Shown: positions 47,385-56,202 of the stretch, in pieces | Numbering within the stretch: position 1 is the stretch's first letter | Layout: every line of letters begins with the position of its first letter | From: Roseburia sp. 1XD42-69 | Lineage (GTDB): Bacteria; Bacillota; Clostridia; Lachnospirales; Lachnospiraceae | Length of the DNA stretch: 64,000 bases | NCBI RefSeq assembly: GCF_003612565.1 | Contig: NZ_RAZG01000021.1 | Location: forward strand, 1-64,000 | Direction of reading: 5' to 3' | The notes under the pieces: model-generated | Seen by the model: only the letters and a program-made list of their open reading frames with translations | Databases searched by the model: none | What the model was told of the DNA's origin: nothing | Position numbers and translations under genes: made by a program

Positions 47385-48755
47385 ATGAGAGGAAAAAAAT
47401 CAGATTGGGGAAAACGCACGGTAGTATTCTTGCTGGCATTTATAGTTGCAGCATTTTCCGGGGGGAGTTTGACGGCTTTTGCCGGGGATACCACCACCAT
47501 TACGGGAACGATTACGGATCCTGCGGACACGCCGGGGGAGCCGGAACCTCAGCCAGAGTATTCACTGAGCAAAACCAGCCTTACCATGGCTCCCGCCACC
47601 ACCAGCACTTTGAAACTGAAAGGCGTATCCGCCACAAAGGTAAAGTGGAAGAGCAGCAAAAAGACGGTTGCCACTGTGGATAACAAAGGCAAGGTGACAG
47701 CCCGGGCAAAGGGGACGGCGGAAATTAGAGCTGTCTACCAAGGAAAGACTTATAAGTGTAAAGTAAGTGTAAAGTATAAAACTTACACGGCAAAAGACGG
47801 TATCACCTACAAAGATGTCAAGGGTGATTTTGGCCGCACAGGGCGCTGGTTTAAGAAAAGTATCGCCGGGGGAAAATATTATTTTACCAACACCGGGGGA
47901 AGCGCCATCTATTTTAAGGTTACAGGAAGCAAGTATATCAATGTAAATTTTGTGCAGAAAATCGGTGTGGCGACTCCCTATTTTGCCTACTCTGTGGACG
48001 GGGAGGCCATGAAACGCCAGAAGATAAACAACAGTAAAATCAGCGTGGGCAATACAAAAACCCACTATGTCCGTCTTGTTGTGGATGCCATAGCAGAGCA
48101 GGAGAACCGCTGGGGAGAATCCGGTGTGGGGATCAAGAGTATAAAACCGGTTACGAAAGAAGGAGTGGTGACGGCCATACAGCCCCAAAATCCCACGGTT
48201 GCCTTTTACGGTGACAGTATCACCGAGGGGGTGAGGGCATTAAACATGGCGCTTCTGCCCTCCGGGACCAGTGCTACCCACAGTTATGCCTGGTATTGCG
48301 CCGAACAGTTGGATATGATTCCTTACTATGCCGGGTACGGCGGTTCCGGTATCGTTAAAACAGGCTCATTTAACACCTGTTATAACGCCATCACATCATT
48401 TTCCTCCGGCAGGAAAGCGGAAAAGTTTGATGCAGATGTGATTGTGGTGGAGCACGGCACTAATGATGTGGATGTGAGCGGTTCCGTATTTACCAGTGAG
48501 TACAGGAAGGTTTTGACAAAGCTTCACAGCGACCATCCGAAGGCGTACATTATGGCCATGATTCCCTTAAAGCAGCGACATGCCCAGGATATCAAAGATG
48601 CTGCAAAAGGGTTAAAATATGTTACGGTGGTAGAGACGGCATCCTGGGGAATTTCTTATACAGACGGCCTGCACCCCAATACAGAAGGGGGCAAGGTTAT
48701 GGGAAAGAACCTTGCAAAGAAAATAGCATCAAAAAGAAAGGCAGTTTTAAAGTAA
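47385..48755 (+). CDS. Secreted SGNH/GDSL hydrolase with Big_2 domain
   Basis: A 456-residue protein with a signal peptide (TVVFLLAFIVAAFSGGSLTAFAG without the last residues, cleavage near 34). A Big_2 Ig-like domain follows (about 60-130, VKWKSSKKTVATVDNKGKVT), then a beta-rich domain (about 135-260), then the SGNH esterase domain with the Ser in VAFYGDSITEGVR, Asn in VEHGTNDVD and the Asp-His pair in YTDGLHPNTEG. It should deacetylate or de-esterify carbohydrates outside the cell. The similar Lys-rich Ig-like style is shared with the giant repeat protein. It has no sorting signal. Its stop lies three bases before the next gene. Confidence 0.88.
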   Translation: MRGKKSDWGKRTVVFLLAFIVAAFSGGSLTAFAGDTTTITGTITDPADTPGEPEPQPEYSLSKTSLTMAPATTSTLKLKGVSATKVKWKSSKKTVATVDNKGKVTARAKGTAEIRAVYQGKTYKCKVSVKYKTYTAKDGITYKDVKGDFGRTGRWFKKSIAGGKYYFTNTGGSAIYFKVTGSKYINVNFVQKIGVATPYFAYSVDGEAMKRQKINNSKISVGNTKTHYVRLVVDAIAEQENRWGESGVGIKSIKPVTKEGVVTAIQPQNPTVAFYGDSITEGVRALNMALLPSGTSATHSYAWYCAEQLDMIPYYAGYGGSGIVKTGSFNTCYNAITSFSSGRKAEKFDADVIVVEHGTNDVDVSGSVFTSEYRKVLTKLHSDHPKAYIMAMIPLKQRHAQDIKDAAKGLKYVTVVETASWGISYTDGLHPNTEGGKVMGKNLAKKIASKRKAVLK

Positions 48756-48758
48756 CAG

Positions 48759-49505
48759 ATGGTTACAGATTATATAGCAGTAGATTTAGAAATGACGGGA
48801 TTAAATCCCAATAGAGACAGAATATTGGAAATCGGAGCAGTGAAAGTGCTGGGTGGGGAAGTGAAAGATACCTTTTCCCACCTGGTGAATCCCAAGATCC
48901 CGGTCAGCGAAACTGTTGTAAAGCTGACCGGGATTTCTAATGAGATGGCAGGGCTTGCCAGGGACATAGATGAAGTGATGCAGGAATTTTTAGCCTTTGC
49001 CGGGGAATTTACCTGGGTTGGCCACAATGTAATATATGATTACGGCTTTGTAAAACAGTGGGCGGTAAACCATAATATCCCATTGGAAAAAAGGGCTGTG
49101 GACACATTAAAAATTGCCAGAAAATGTTTGGTTTTCCCGGAAAAAAAATCACTGGATTCCCTGTGTATGTTTTACCACATTGAAAGGGAAGAAAGGCACC
49201 GGGCTTATATGGACGCCCTGGCCGCCCACAGGCTGTATGAAATTCTAAAGAAGGAGTTTTATGAGGGGGAGAAAGAACTGTTCTTGCCCCGGGAACTTCA
49301 ATATCACGGAAAAAAGCAGACAAAAGCTACTCTTTCCCAAAAAAACTACTTGAAGGAATTGTCAGAATATCATAAAATAACTATTGATATACCGATAGAG
49401 GAACTTACAAGGAGCGAAGCTTCCAGGCTGGCAGATAAAATTATTCGCCAGCATGGGAAGATTCCAGATGCTTTAAGACATAGGAACGGAAATTTTCATC
49501 CATAG
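48759..49505 (+). CDS. DEDDh 3'-5' exonuclease (DnaQ-like)
   Basis: A 248-residue protein with the exonuclease motifs of the DnaQ/PolC family: DLEMTGL (Exo I Asp-Glu), HNVIYDYGFV (Exo II Asp), HRAYMDALAAH (Exo III, His and Asp). The last 60 residues form a helical tail (KATLSQKNYLKELSEYHKIT) that appears to be a DUF3072-like or SAP-like extension seen in clostridial homologs; not certain. Likely a repair or proofreading-type nuclease. The ATG lies three bases after the SGNH stop, in the same operon. Its 3' end overlaps the convergent gene at 49441 by 65 bases. Confidence 0.85.
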   Translation: MVTDYIAVDLEMTGLNPNRDRILEIGAVKVLGGEVKDTFSHLVNPKIPVSETVVKLTGISNEMAGLARDIDEVMQEFLAFAGEFTWVGHNVIYDYGFVKQWAVNHNIPLEKRAVDTLKIARKCLVFPEKKSLDSLCMFYHIEREERHRAYMDALAAHRLYEILKKEFYEGEKELFLPRELQYHGKKQTKATLSQKNYLKELSEYHKITIDIPIEELTRSEASRLADKIIRQHGKIPDALRHRNGNFHP

Positions 49506-50073
49506 CGTCCAAGGCAGCATAGATGCCTGATATTTTTTCCGGGCATCCATTTTTCTGATAAAGTTCTGCCAGGAGAAGATAAATCTGGCTGATATCGATT
49601 TGCAGGGAAGACGCATATTCCAAAACAGTGATGGCTTCTCTTGAAAAGCCAAGGTCCGAGAGCCCCTTGGCATACTCTAACAGCGTCAGGGAGAGGGCGT
49701 GGTAATTGTCGTCGCATTCCCAGAGCGTGTCCAGGTTTGCCGGGCCGTACATCATTTTCAAATCGGTATTGGATTTATCCGACAAGTCAAGGATTTGCTT
49801 TTGGGACAGCTCTGTTAAGGTGTCCTCCAGTATTTTTATAGAAGGATCCTGTGTTTTGCCCATAGGGAGAAGGGATAAATCCAAAACCATGTAGTCCAGA
49901 TGTGAAATATCCTGTTTCCTCGTGGAATTGGCTAGGCGCTCCCGCTCAAAAAAATCTTCCATAGTTTTGGATTGGGAAGATTTGTGTTTGTGGCGGCTGT
50001 GGGCGATGAGTGAGCCCACAATGAGAAATAAGGGCAGTCCGATTGGGATGCTGATATGTTTTAAAAAATCCAT
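49441..50073 (-). CDS. Membrane-anchored helical repeat protein of unknown function
   Basis: A 210-residue protein with one N-terminal membrane helix (ISIPIGLPLFLIVGSLIAH), then a hydrophilic body. The C-terminal half has TPR-like helical pairs (ALSLTLLEYAKGLSDLGFSR, EAITVLEYASSLQIDIS, IYLLLAELYQKNGCPEKIS). The layout suggests a scaffold protein facing the cytoplasm. No family could be named. Its end overlaps the exonuclease gene on the other strand by 65 bases; both frames look like genuine proteins through most of the overlap. Confidence 0.65.
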   Translation of the reverse strand: MDFLKHISIPIGLPLFLIVGSLIAHSRHKHKSSQSKTMEDFFERERLANSTRKQDISHLDYMVLDLSLLPMGKTQDPSIKILEDTLTELSQKQILDLSDKSNTDLKMMYGPANLDTLWECDDNYHALSLTLLEYAKGLSDLGFSREAITVLEYASSLQIDISQIYLLLAELYQKNGCPEKISGIYAALDAMDENFRSYVLKHLESSHAGE

Positions 50074-50121
50074 GGCGTATCCTTTCTGTAACAGTAGTTT
50101 TATATAAAAGAGGTGATAAAT

Positions 50122-50229
50122 ATGATTAATTTTTTTAATTCCAAAAGAAACCGTACCATTGCAGGGGTGATTGTAATTATCCTGATTGTGTGCATGGTTT
50201 TAACTACTATTTTATCTGTTTTCCTGTAA
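50122..50229 (+). CDS. 35-residue single-helix membrane protein
   Basis: ATG 50122, seven bases after AAGAGGTGA, opens a 35-codon frame: MINFFNSKRNRT, then a membrane helix (IAGVIVIILIVCMVLTTIL) and a short SVFL end. The positive start before the helix places the N-terminus inside. It is transcribed away from the TPR-like gene, 48 bases from that gene's start. Small proteins of this shape (DUF4044-like) are common in Firmicutes; function unknown. Confidence 0.55.
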   Translation: MINFFNSKRNRTIAGVIVIILIVCMVLTTILSVFL

Positions 50230-50382
50230 AATACAACATTATAGTACAAATATACAGAAATAAAGAAATTCTGTCAATTATATTCGTGGATATGCATCTT
50301 GAAAACAAGGTGTGAGATGTTTTAAAATACATGTTGTATCTTAGAAAAACGGGGTTAATGAATAGTTCAGAGAGGAAAAAAA

Positions 50383-51954
50383 ATGAAGAAATATTTAAAA
50401 ATTTTCCCTGCTTTTGCACTGGCAGTTGCAGCAGGCGTGTTTGGGCATACCGTGATTACGGCGCAGGCCGGGGAATCCGAGGCTGTCATTCCAGAAACAG
50501 TATACATTGAGGACAGAGATGTGAGCGGAATGACAGAGGAGGAGGCACGGGAAGAACTGGACTCTTATGTAAGACAGTTGCAGAATACCGTGTTCACCCT
50601 GACTACAGGGGACACCAGCATTCGTGTTTCCGCCCAGGATTTAGGGATTCAGGTGGAAAATGAGGAAGTGGTGGAGGAAGCCTTAAATATTGGAAAGACA
50701 GGAAACCTTATCACCAGATATAAAGATAAAAAGGATCTGGAAAAAGAGCCCAGGGTTTTTGAACTTGTCTTTGGCGTGGATCAGGACAAAGTGGAGAGGC
50801 TTTTAGGTTCAAATCAGGAAAATCTTGGACAGGAGGCAGTGAACTGCAGCCTTACCAGGGAAAACGGAAGTTTCCGCATTATTGACGGAGCCAATGGAAT
50901 CAAGGTAAATGTTTCAGATTCCGTAAAAAACATTTCCGAGTTTGTGGGCAAAGAGTGGGACAAGGAAAATGCCAGCATTGAACTGGCAGTGGAAGTGACG
51001 GAGCCCCAGGGCACCAGGGAAGAGCTTTCTAAGGTAAAGGATGTGCTGGGAACGTTCCACACGGATTTCAGTTCCTCTTCAGCGGGACGTGCCACGAATG
51101 TGAAAAACGGCTGTTCCAAAATTGACGGAACGCTGTTGTATCCGGGGGAGCAGCTTTCTGTGGCGGAAGCGTTAAATCCCATGACTGCGGAAAACGGGTA
51201 TGAGCTGGCAGGATCCTATGAAAACGGAACTACAGTGCAGACTTACGGCGGCGGTATCTGCCAGGTGTCTACCACCCTTTACAATGCAGTGATTCTTTCA
51301 GAACTTCAGATAGATGAGCGTTACAACCATTCCATGATTGTAAATTATGTGGAGCCTTCCATGGATGCGGCCATTGCAGGGACAACAAAAGATTTTAAGT
51401 TCTCTAACAATACGGATGCTCCCATCTATATCGAAGGGTATACGGAGAATGGACAGATTTATTTTACTGTCTTCGGGGAAGATACAAGACCTTCCAACCG
51501 GGTGGTAAGCTATGAGTCTGAGACTTTGAGCGAGACACCTCCGGGAGTGACTCTCCAGGCAAACGGCGGCTATCCTATCGGATATATTGCCCAGGCCCAG
51601 AGTTCCCATACGGGATACACGGCAAGGCTGTGGAAAGTGGTTACGGTAAATGGCGTGGAGCAAAGCCGCACAGAGTTTAATAAGAGCAGATATAACCCTT
51701 CCAATAAAATTTTGGTGGTAGGCGTGGGTACGGATAATCCGGAGGCGTCTAACCAGATTCATGCGGCCATTGCCACAGGGGACGAGGGCACGGTGAGGGC
51801 TGTTGCAGCCGGGTTGGTTCAGAATCCGCCGCAGCAGGAGGCACCCCCGCCAGACCATCATGATGATGAGCCAGACGAAGAGGATTTATCTGCAGCAGTT
51901 GTCCGGGATGAGAGCGATGACAGCGGGGATGATGACGGCGGAGATGATGATTAA
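50383..51954 (+). CDS. VanW family secreted protein
   Basis: A 523-residue protein. Signal peptide at 1-28 (MKKYLKIFPAFALAVAAGVF). Residues 45-205 form PG-binding-4-like repeats (EEAREELDSYV, FELVFGVDQDKVERL); the VanW domain follows (about 220-370: LGTFHTDFSSSSAGRATNV, LLYPGEQLSVAEALNP, YGGGICQVSTTLYNAVI). The C-terminus is a Pro-rich and then strongly Asp-rich tail. VanW proteins occur in glycopeptide-resistance clusters and widely in clostridial envelopes; their biochemical role is not settled. There are no van genes nearby, so this is not evidence for resistance. RBS GAGAGGAAA before ATG 50383. Confidence 0.85.
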   Translation: MKKYLKIFPAFALAVAAGVFGHTVITAQAGESEAVIPETVYIEDRDVSGMTEEEAREELDSYVRQLQNTVFTLTTGDTSIRVSAQDLGIQVENEEVVEEALNIGKTGNLITRYKDKKDLEKEPRVFELVFGVDQDKVERLLGSNQENLGQEAVNCSLTRENGSFRIIDGANGIKVNVSDSVKNISEFVGKEWDKENASIELAVEVTEPQGTREELSKVKDVLGTFHTDFSSSSAGRATNVKNGCSKIDGTLLYPGEQLSVAEALNPMTAENGYELAGSYENGTTVQTYGGGICQVSTTLYNAVILSELQIDERYNHSMIVNYVEPSMDAAIAGTTKDFKFSNNTDAPIYIEGYTENGQIYFTVFGEDTRPSNRVVSYESETLSETPPGVTLQANGGYPIGYIAQAQSSHTGYTARLWKVVTVNGVEQSRTEFNKSRYNPSNKILVVGVGTDNPEASNQIHAAIATGDEGTVRAVAAGLVQNPPQQEAPPPDHHDDEPDEEDLSAAVVRDESDDSGDDDGGDDD

Positions 51955-52053
51955 TTCTGCCAGGAAATAATAGTAAATATAAATATACAGTTAAATATAC
52001 GGTAAGGCTGTCTTTTGCGGACAGCCTTGCACTGTATACAACAGGAGTTTTTC

Positions 52054-53046
52054 ATGAAGACAGGGAAATTGCCGGAGAGCGTGTTAAAGCGTTCCGTTTT
52101 AAGACAAATACATACAAAGCGGGAAGAAATAATTCTCGGCGCCGGTGTGGGAGAGGACTGTGCGGCTATAAAACTTAAGGATGACGAGGTCTTTGTGCTC
52201 TCCACAGACCCCATTACCGGGACGGTAAAGGATATTGGGGAACTGGCAATTTTAGTGAATCTAAACGACCTTGCCTCTGCGGGGGCGGAGCCTTTGGGGG
52301 TTTTGCTATCTGTCCTGCTTCCCCCGGAGATTACGGAACCGGAAATCAGGGAGATGATGCAGCAGGCGGAAGAAGCCTGCGAAAAGGCCAATGTCCAGAT
52401 TGCAGGAGGCCATACGGAGGTTACAAAAGCGGTAAACCAACCGGTGATTACCGTCACCGGAATCGGGAAGGCGAAGGAGGGAAGCCTGATTTCCACTGCC
52501 GGGGCTTTGCCCGGGATGGATATTGTGCTCACCAAATGGGCGGGCATTGAGGGGACTTCTATTTTGGCAAAGGAAAAAGAGCAGGAGCTTTTGACAAGAT
52601 TTTCCCCTGGATTTATCCGGAAGGCCAAAGAGTTTGACAAAATGATATCTGTGCTGCCTGAGGCGGCTGTGGCAGTTAAGAATGGGGTATCTGCCATGCA
52701 TGATGTGACGGAGGGAGGTATTTTCGGTGCATTGTGGGAAATGGCGGAGGCTTCCGGTGTGGGGCTTGAAATAGAATTAAAGAAAATTCCTTTAAAGCAG
52801 GAGACGGTGGAGATCTGCGAATTTTTCGGTATCAATCCCTATGGGCTGATTTCAAGCGGTGCCATGCTCATGGCATCTTCCGATGGAAACCGTCTGGTGA
52901 TGGAACTGCAGAAGGCGAAGATCCCAGCGGCAGTCTTAGGGAAAGCAACTTTTGGCAATGACCGCATCCTTATCAACGGTGAGGAGCGGCGATTTTTGGA
53001 GCCGCCCAAGGTGGATGAGCTCTATCAGGCATTAGGGAGAGAATAG
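52054..53046 (+). CDS. AIR synthase-related protein (HypE-like)
   Basis: A 330-residue protein with the two AIR-synthase domains: ATP-binding part GAGVGEDCAAIKL, STDPITGT, LNDLASAGAEPLGVLLSVLL and NVQIAGGHTEV, then the C-terminal part with MHDVTEGGIFGALWE. The family includes PurM, ThiL, SelD and HypE; the sequence is nearest to HypE-like proteins, but no hydrogenase genes are near and the last Cys of true HypE is absent, since it ends in ALGRE. The reaction is thus unknown beyond ATP-dependent phosphorylation or dehydration. Start ATG 52054 follows CAGGAG; the frame is open to 52015 but with no RBS. It starts a four-gene operon. Confidence 0.78.
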   Translation: MKTGKLPESVLKRSVLRQIHTKREEIILGAGVGEDCAAIKLKDDEVFVLSTDPITGTVKDIGELAILVNLNDLASAGAEPLGVLLSVLLPPEITEPEIREMMQQAEEACEKANVQIAGGHTEVTKAVNQPVITVTGIGKAKEGSLISTAGALPGMDIVLTKWAGIEGTSILAKEKEQELLTRFSPGFIRKAKEFDKMISVLPEAAVAVKNGVSAMHDVTEGGIFGALWEMAEASGVGLEIELKKIPLKQETVEICEFFGINPYGLISSGAMLMASSDGNRLVMELQKAKIPAAVLGKATFGNDRILINGEERRFLEPPKVDELYQALGRE

Positions 53047-53047
53047 A

Positions 53048-53530
53048 ATGAGAGAAAAAATTTTAACGGTAATTGAAAAAAACAGCCGGATTGATTTGAA
53101 GGAGCTGGCCATTATTTTAGGGGTGGATGAGGCCGCCATTTTAAACGAGCTGGCGGCGATGGAAAAGGAACATGTCATCTGCGGTTATCACACCCTGATT
53201 AACTGGGAGAAAACCGGAGTGGAAAAGGTAATGGCCATGATTGAGGTGAGGGTTACTCCTCAGAGAGGCATGGGATTTGACAAAGTGGCGGAGAGAATTT
53301 ATAATTACCCGGAAGTGGAATCCGTGTATCTGATTTCCGGAAGTTTTGACTTTATGGTGGTTTTGGACGGGAAAAACTTAAGGGAGGTCTCCCAGTTTGT
53401 GTCAGAAAAACTGTCTACCTTAGATTCGGTTTTGTCAACGAAAACAAACTTTATTTTAAAGAAATACAAAGACCATGGAACGATTATGGCAGAGCCTCCA
53501 AAAGATGAAAGGATGAAGATTGCACCATGA
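53048..53530 (+). CDS. Lrp/AsnC family transcriptional regulator
   Basis: A 160-residue protein with an N-terminal helix-turn-helix (LKELAIILGVDEAAILNELA) and the RAM ligand-binding domain (KVMAMIEVRVTPQRG, VAERIYNYPEVESVYLISGSFDFMVVLDG). Members bind amino acids and control their metabolism. It starts one base after the AIR-synthase stop and overlaps the aminotransferase start by four bases, so it likely senses the amino acid handled by the latter. Such Lrp-aminotransferase pairs are frequent in clostridia. Confidence 0.88.
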   Translation: MREKILTVIEKNSRIDLKELAIILGVDEAAILNELAAMEKEHVICGYHTLINWEKTGVEKVMAMIEVRVTPQRGMGFDKVAERIYNYPEVESVYLISGSFDFMVVLDGKNLREVSQFVSEKLSTLDSVLSTKTNFILKKYKDHGTIMAEPPKDERMKIAP

Positions 53531-54696
53531 GAAACCCACTTTCCAAACAGATTGTAGAGATAGAGCCCTCCGGTATCCGGAAATTTTTTGATATTGTAAA
53601 CGAGATGGAAGACGCCATCTCCTTAGGGGTGGGGGAGCCGGATTTTGACACCCCCTGGCATATCAGGGAGGAAGGAATTTATTCCCTGGAAAAGGGACGG
53701 ACCTTTTATACTTCCAATGCGGGGTTAAAAGAACTGAAAATAGAGATTTCCCGGTATATGGACAGGAAATTTCATCTGGATTATGATTATAACCATGAAA
53801 TAATTGTAACCGTGGGGGGCAGCGAGGCCATAGACATTGCCATGCGGGCCATGATAGATCCGGGGGATGAAGTTTTGATTCCCCAGCCCAGTTTTGTGTG
53901 TTATCCTCCCTGTGCCCTTTTGGCAGGGGGAAAGCCGGTGGTGATTGAACTTAAGGAGGAAAACGAATTCCGCCTGACAGCGGAGGAAGTTTTAGCCGCA
54001 GTTACCCCAAAGACAAAAATTTTAGTGCTTCCCTTCCCCAATAATCCCACAGGCTCCGTTATGGAAAAGAAGGATTTAGAGGAGATAGCAAAAGTGGTGA
54101 TCGACCATGACCTTTTTGTTATCAGCGATGAGATATACAGCGAGCTGACTTACGGTTCTTCCCATGTTTCTATTGCGTCTCTGCCGGGAATGCAGGAGAG
54201 AACCATTACCATAAACGGTTTTTCCAAGTCCTATGCCATGACAGGCTGGCGGCTGGGCTATGCCTGCGGGCCAAAGGAAATTATTGAGCAGATGTTAAAA
54301 ATTCATCAGTTTGCCATTATGTGTGCCCCTACCACCAGCCAGTATGCCGCAGTGGAAGCTTTAAAAAACGGGGACGGGGATGTGGAGAAAATGCGCCAGG
54401 AGTATGACGGCAGAAGGCGTTACCTCCTCCACAGGCTTCGGGAAATGGGCATTGAGTGCTTTGAGCCCTACGGTGCATTTTACATGTTCCCAAACATCAA
54501 ACAGTTTGGCATGACTTCCGAGGAATTTGCCAAACAGCTTTTGGAAAAAGAAAAAGTGGCGGTTGTACCGGGAACGGCCTTTGGGGAGAGCGGGGAAGGA
54601 TTCCTTCGGATTTCCTATGCCTACTCCCTGGAGGATTTAAAAGCGGCTTTAGGGCGCATTGAGAATTTTGTATGTACATTAAAGAGAGAGCAGTGA
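53527..54696 (+). CDS. Class I/II PLP-dependent aminotransferase
   Basis: A 389-residue fold-type I aminotransferase. PLP-binding Lys in TINGFSKSYAMTGWRLGY, Asn in LPFPNNPTGSVM, Asp-x-x-Tyr in ISDEIYSELTY, and the carboxylate-binding Arg near FLRISYAYS. It is close to aspartate- and aromatic-aminotransferase-like enzymes (PatA type). The exact amino acid is not readable from sequence. It overlaps the Lrp regulator (ATGA) and is followed four bases later by trmL. Confidence 0.9.
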   Translation: MRNPLSKQIVEIEPSGIRKFFDIVNEMEDAISLGVGEPDFDTPWHIREEGIYSLEKGRTFYTSNAGLKELKIEISRYMDRKFHLDYDYNHEIIVTVGGSEAIDIAMRAMIDPGDEVLIPQPSFVCYPPCALLAGGKPVVIELKEENEFRLTAEEVLAAVTPKTKILVLPFPNNPTGSVMEKKDLEEIAKVVIDHDLFVISDEIYSELTYGSSHVSIASLPGMQERTITINGFSKSYAMTGWRLGYACGPKEIIEQMLKIHQFAIMCAPTTSQYAAVEALKNGDGDVEKMRQEYDGRRRYLLHRLREMGIECFEPYGAFYMFPNIKQFGMTSEEFAKQLLEKEKVAVVPGTAFGESGEGFLRISYAYSLEDLKAALGRIENFVCTLKREQ

Positions 54697-54700
54697 ACCT

Positions 54701-55198
54701 ATGTCAAAAATTAATATCGTGTTATTTGAACCGGAAATCCCTGCAAATACCGGGAATATAGGACGTACCTGCGTGGCGGCAGGGGCCAGGCTCCATCTCA
54801 TTGAGCCTTTGGGCTTCCGCCTTACGGAAAAAGAACTGAAGCGGGCGGGGATGGATTACTGGCAGGATTTGGATGTGACAAGATATATAAACTGGGAGGA
54901 CTTCCTTTCCCAAAATAAGGACGCAAAAATTTATATGGCTACCACAAAGGGAAAACATGTATATTCCCAGGTATCCTATGAGCCGGATTGTTATCTCTTG
55001 TTTGGAAAAGAGAGCGCAGGAATCCCGGAGGAGATACTTGTAAATTACCCGGAAAACTGTGTGCGGATTCCCATGGTGGGGGAGACACGCTCCTTAAACC
55101 TGGCAAATTCCGTGGCCATTATGTTGTATGAAGCTCTGCGGCAGAATGAGTTTAGAGATATGAAACTGGAAGGGGAGCTGCACAGACTGAGGTGGTAG
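54701..55198 (+). CDS. trmL: tRNA (cytidine/uridine-34 2'-O)-methyltransferase TrmL
   Basis: A 165-residue SPOUT-class methyltransferase that methylates the wobble ribose of tRNA-Leu. Family marks: NIVLFEPEIPANTGNIGRTC at the start, YLLFGKESAGIPEEIL, and the knot region RIPMVGETRSLNLANSVAI. Length is normal. It ends the operon that begins with the AIR-synthase-related gene. A small repeat region follows before ecfA1. Confidence 0.93.
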   Translation: MSKINIVLFEPEIPANTGNIGRTCVAAGARLHLIEPLGFRLTEKELKRAGMDYWQDLDVTRYINWEDFLSQNKDAKIYMATTKGKHVYSQVSYEPDCYLLFGKESAGIPEEILVNYPENCVRIPMVGETRSLNLANSVAIMLYEALRQNEFRDMKLEGELHRLRW

Positions 55199-55201
55199 TT
55201 G

Positions 55202-55298
55202 TCATCAAAGCAGCGCGAAGCGACCTTTGATGACCGCCGTCCCCAAAGGTCACTATGTGCTGCTTTGAGGACAAGGCGCGAAGCGACCTTTGATGACC
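55202..55298. repeat. Intergenic repeat pair with hairpin
   Basis: A 23-bp unit (55213-55235 and 55276-55298), containing GCGCGAAGCGACC and then TTTGATGACC, occurs twice. The first copy is also the right arm of an inverted repeat with TCATCAAAG at 55202-55210. A GCACGC/GCGTGC hairpin follows near 55303-55318. It looks like a small REP-like element between trmL and ecfA1. Confidence 0.6.
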
Positions 55299-55335
55299 TG
55301 CGCACGCATCAGCGTGCTTCCTTACGAGGTGTAAT

Positions 55336-56202
55336 ATGGGAATTATTAAGGCAAGTAAAGTAGTATTTGAGTATATCCGGCGGGACGAGGAGGGCAATGT
55401 AGACTCAATCCAGACTGCCGTTGACCATGTGGATTTGGATGTAAAAGAAGGGGATTTTGTTGTCATTTTAGGACACAATGGTTCCGGGAAATCCACCCTG
55501 GCCAAGCAGTTAAACGCTCTTTTGGTTCCAAGTGAGGGAACCCTATGGGTGGACGGGAAGGACACGAAGGAGCGGAAAAATGTACGGGATGTGCGGAGAA
55601 AGGCCGGAATGGTTTTTCAGAACCCGGACAACCAGATTATCGCCAGTGTGGTGGAGGAGGATGTGGGATTCGGGCCGGAAAATTTAGGCGTGCCCACAGA
55701 GGAAATCTGGAAGAGGGTGGGGGAGAGCCTTACTTCCGTTGGGATGCTAAAGTTCCGCAGGCATTCTCCAAATAAATTATCCGGGGGACAGAAGCAGCGT
55801 GTGGCCATTGCAGGGGTTATGGCTATGGAGCCCAAGTGCATTGTCTTAGACGAGCCAACCGCCATGCTTGACCCAAAGGGAAGGAAAGAGGTGCTTTCCG
55901 CTGTCCATGAATTAAACCGGAAAAAGGGAATCACTGTGATTCTTATCACCCACTATATGGAGGAAGCGGTGGACGGGGATTATATCTATGTGATGGATGA
56001 GGGGAAAGTGGTGATGGAGGGACTTCCCAAAGAAATTTTTTCTAAGGTGGAAGAGTTAAAGCGCCACCGCCTGGATGTGCCCCAGGCAACCCTTTTGGCT
56101 TATGAACTGAAAAAAGCGGGACTGCCCCTTTCTGAGGGGATTTTAACAAGGCAGGAGCTGGCGGAGGAACTGGAGAGGTGCTATGTCAATTATTCTAAAT
56201 AA
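55336..56202 (+). CDS. ecfA1: Energy-coupling factor ATPase EcfA1
   Basis: A 288-residue ABC ATPase of the group II ECF vitamin importers. Walker [11 protein letters not shown]-loop VFQNPDNQI, signature LSGGQKQRV, Walker [15 protein letters not shown]-loop [17 protein letters not shown] before the signature is typical of EcfA. Together with EcfA2 and EcfT it powers separate S components for vitamins or metals, at the membrane. Its 3' end overlaps ecfA2 by 20 bases. The usual upstream gene, rplQ, is not here; a repeat region takes its place. Confidence 0.94.
   Translation: MGIIKASKVVFEYIRRDEEGNVDSIQTAVDHVDLDVKEGDFVVILGHNGSGKSTLAKQLNALLVPSEGTLWVDGKDTKERKNVRDVRRKAGMVFQNPDNQIIASVVEEDVGFGPENLGVPTEEIWKRVGESLTSVGMLKFRRHSPNKLSGGQKQRVAIAGVMAMEPKCIVLDEPTAMLDPKGRKEVLSAVHELNRKKGITVILITHYMEEAVDGDYIYVMDEGKVVMEGLPKEIFSKVEELKRHRLDVPQATLLAYELKKAGLPLSEGILTRQELAEELERCYVNYSK

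Noticed and set aside
50383-51954. Vancomycin resistance locus
   Set aside because: Only a VanW-domain protein is present; no vanH/A/X or vanR/S genes are near.
52015-53046. Hydrogenase maturation HypE or selenophosphate synthase
   Set aside because: The terminal Cys of HypE and the Cys/Sec of SelD are not seen, and no hyp or sel genes are adjacent.
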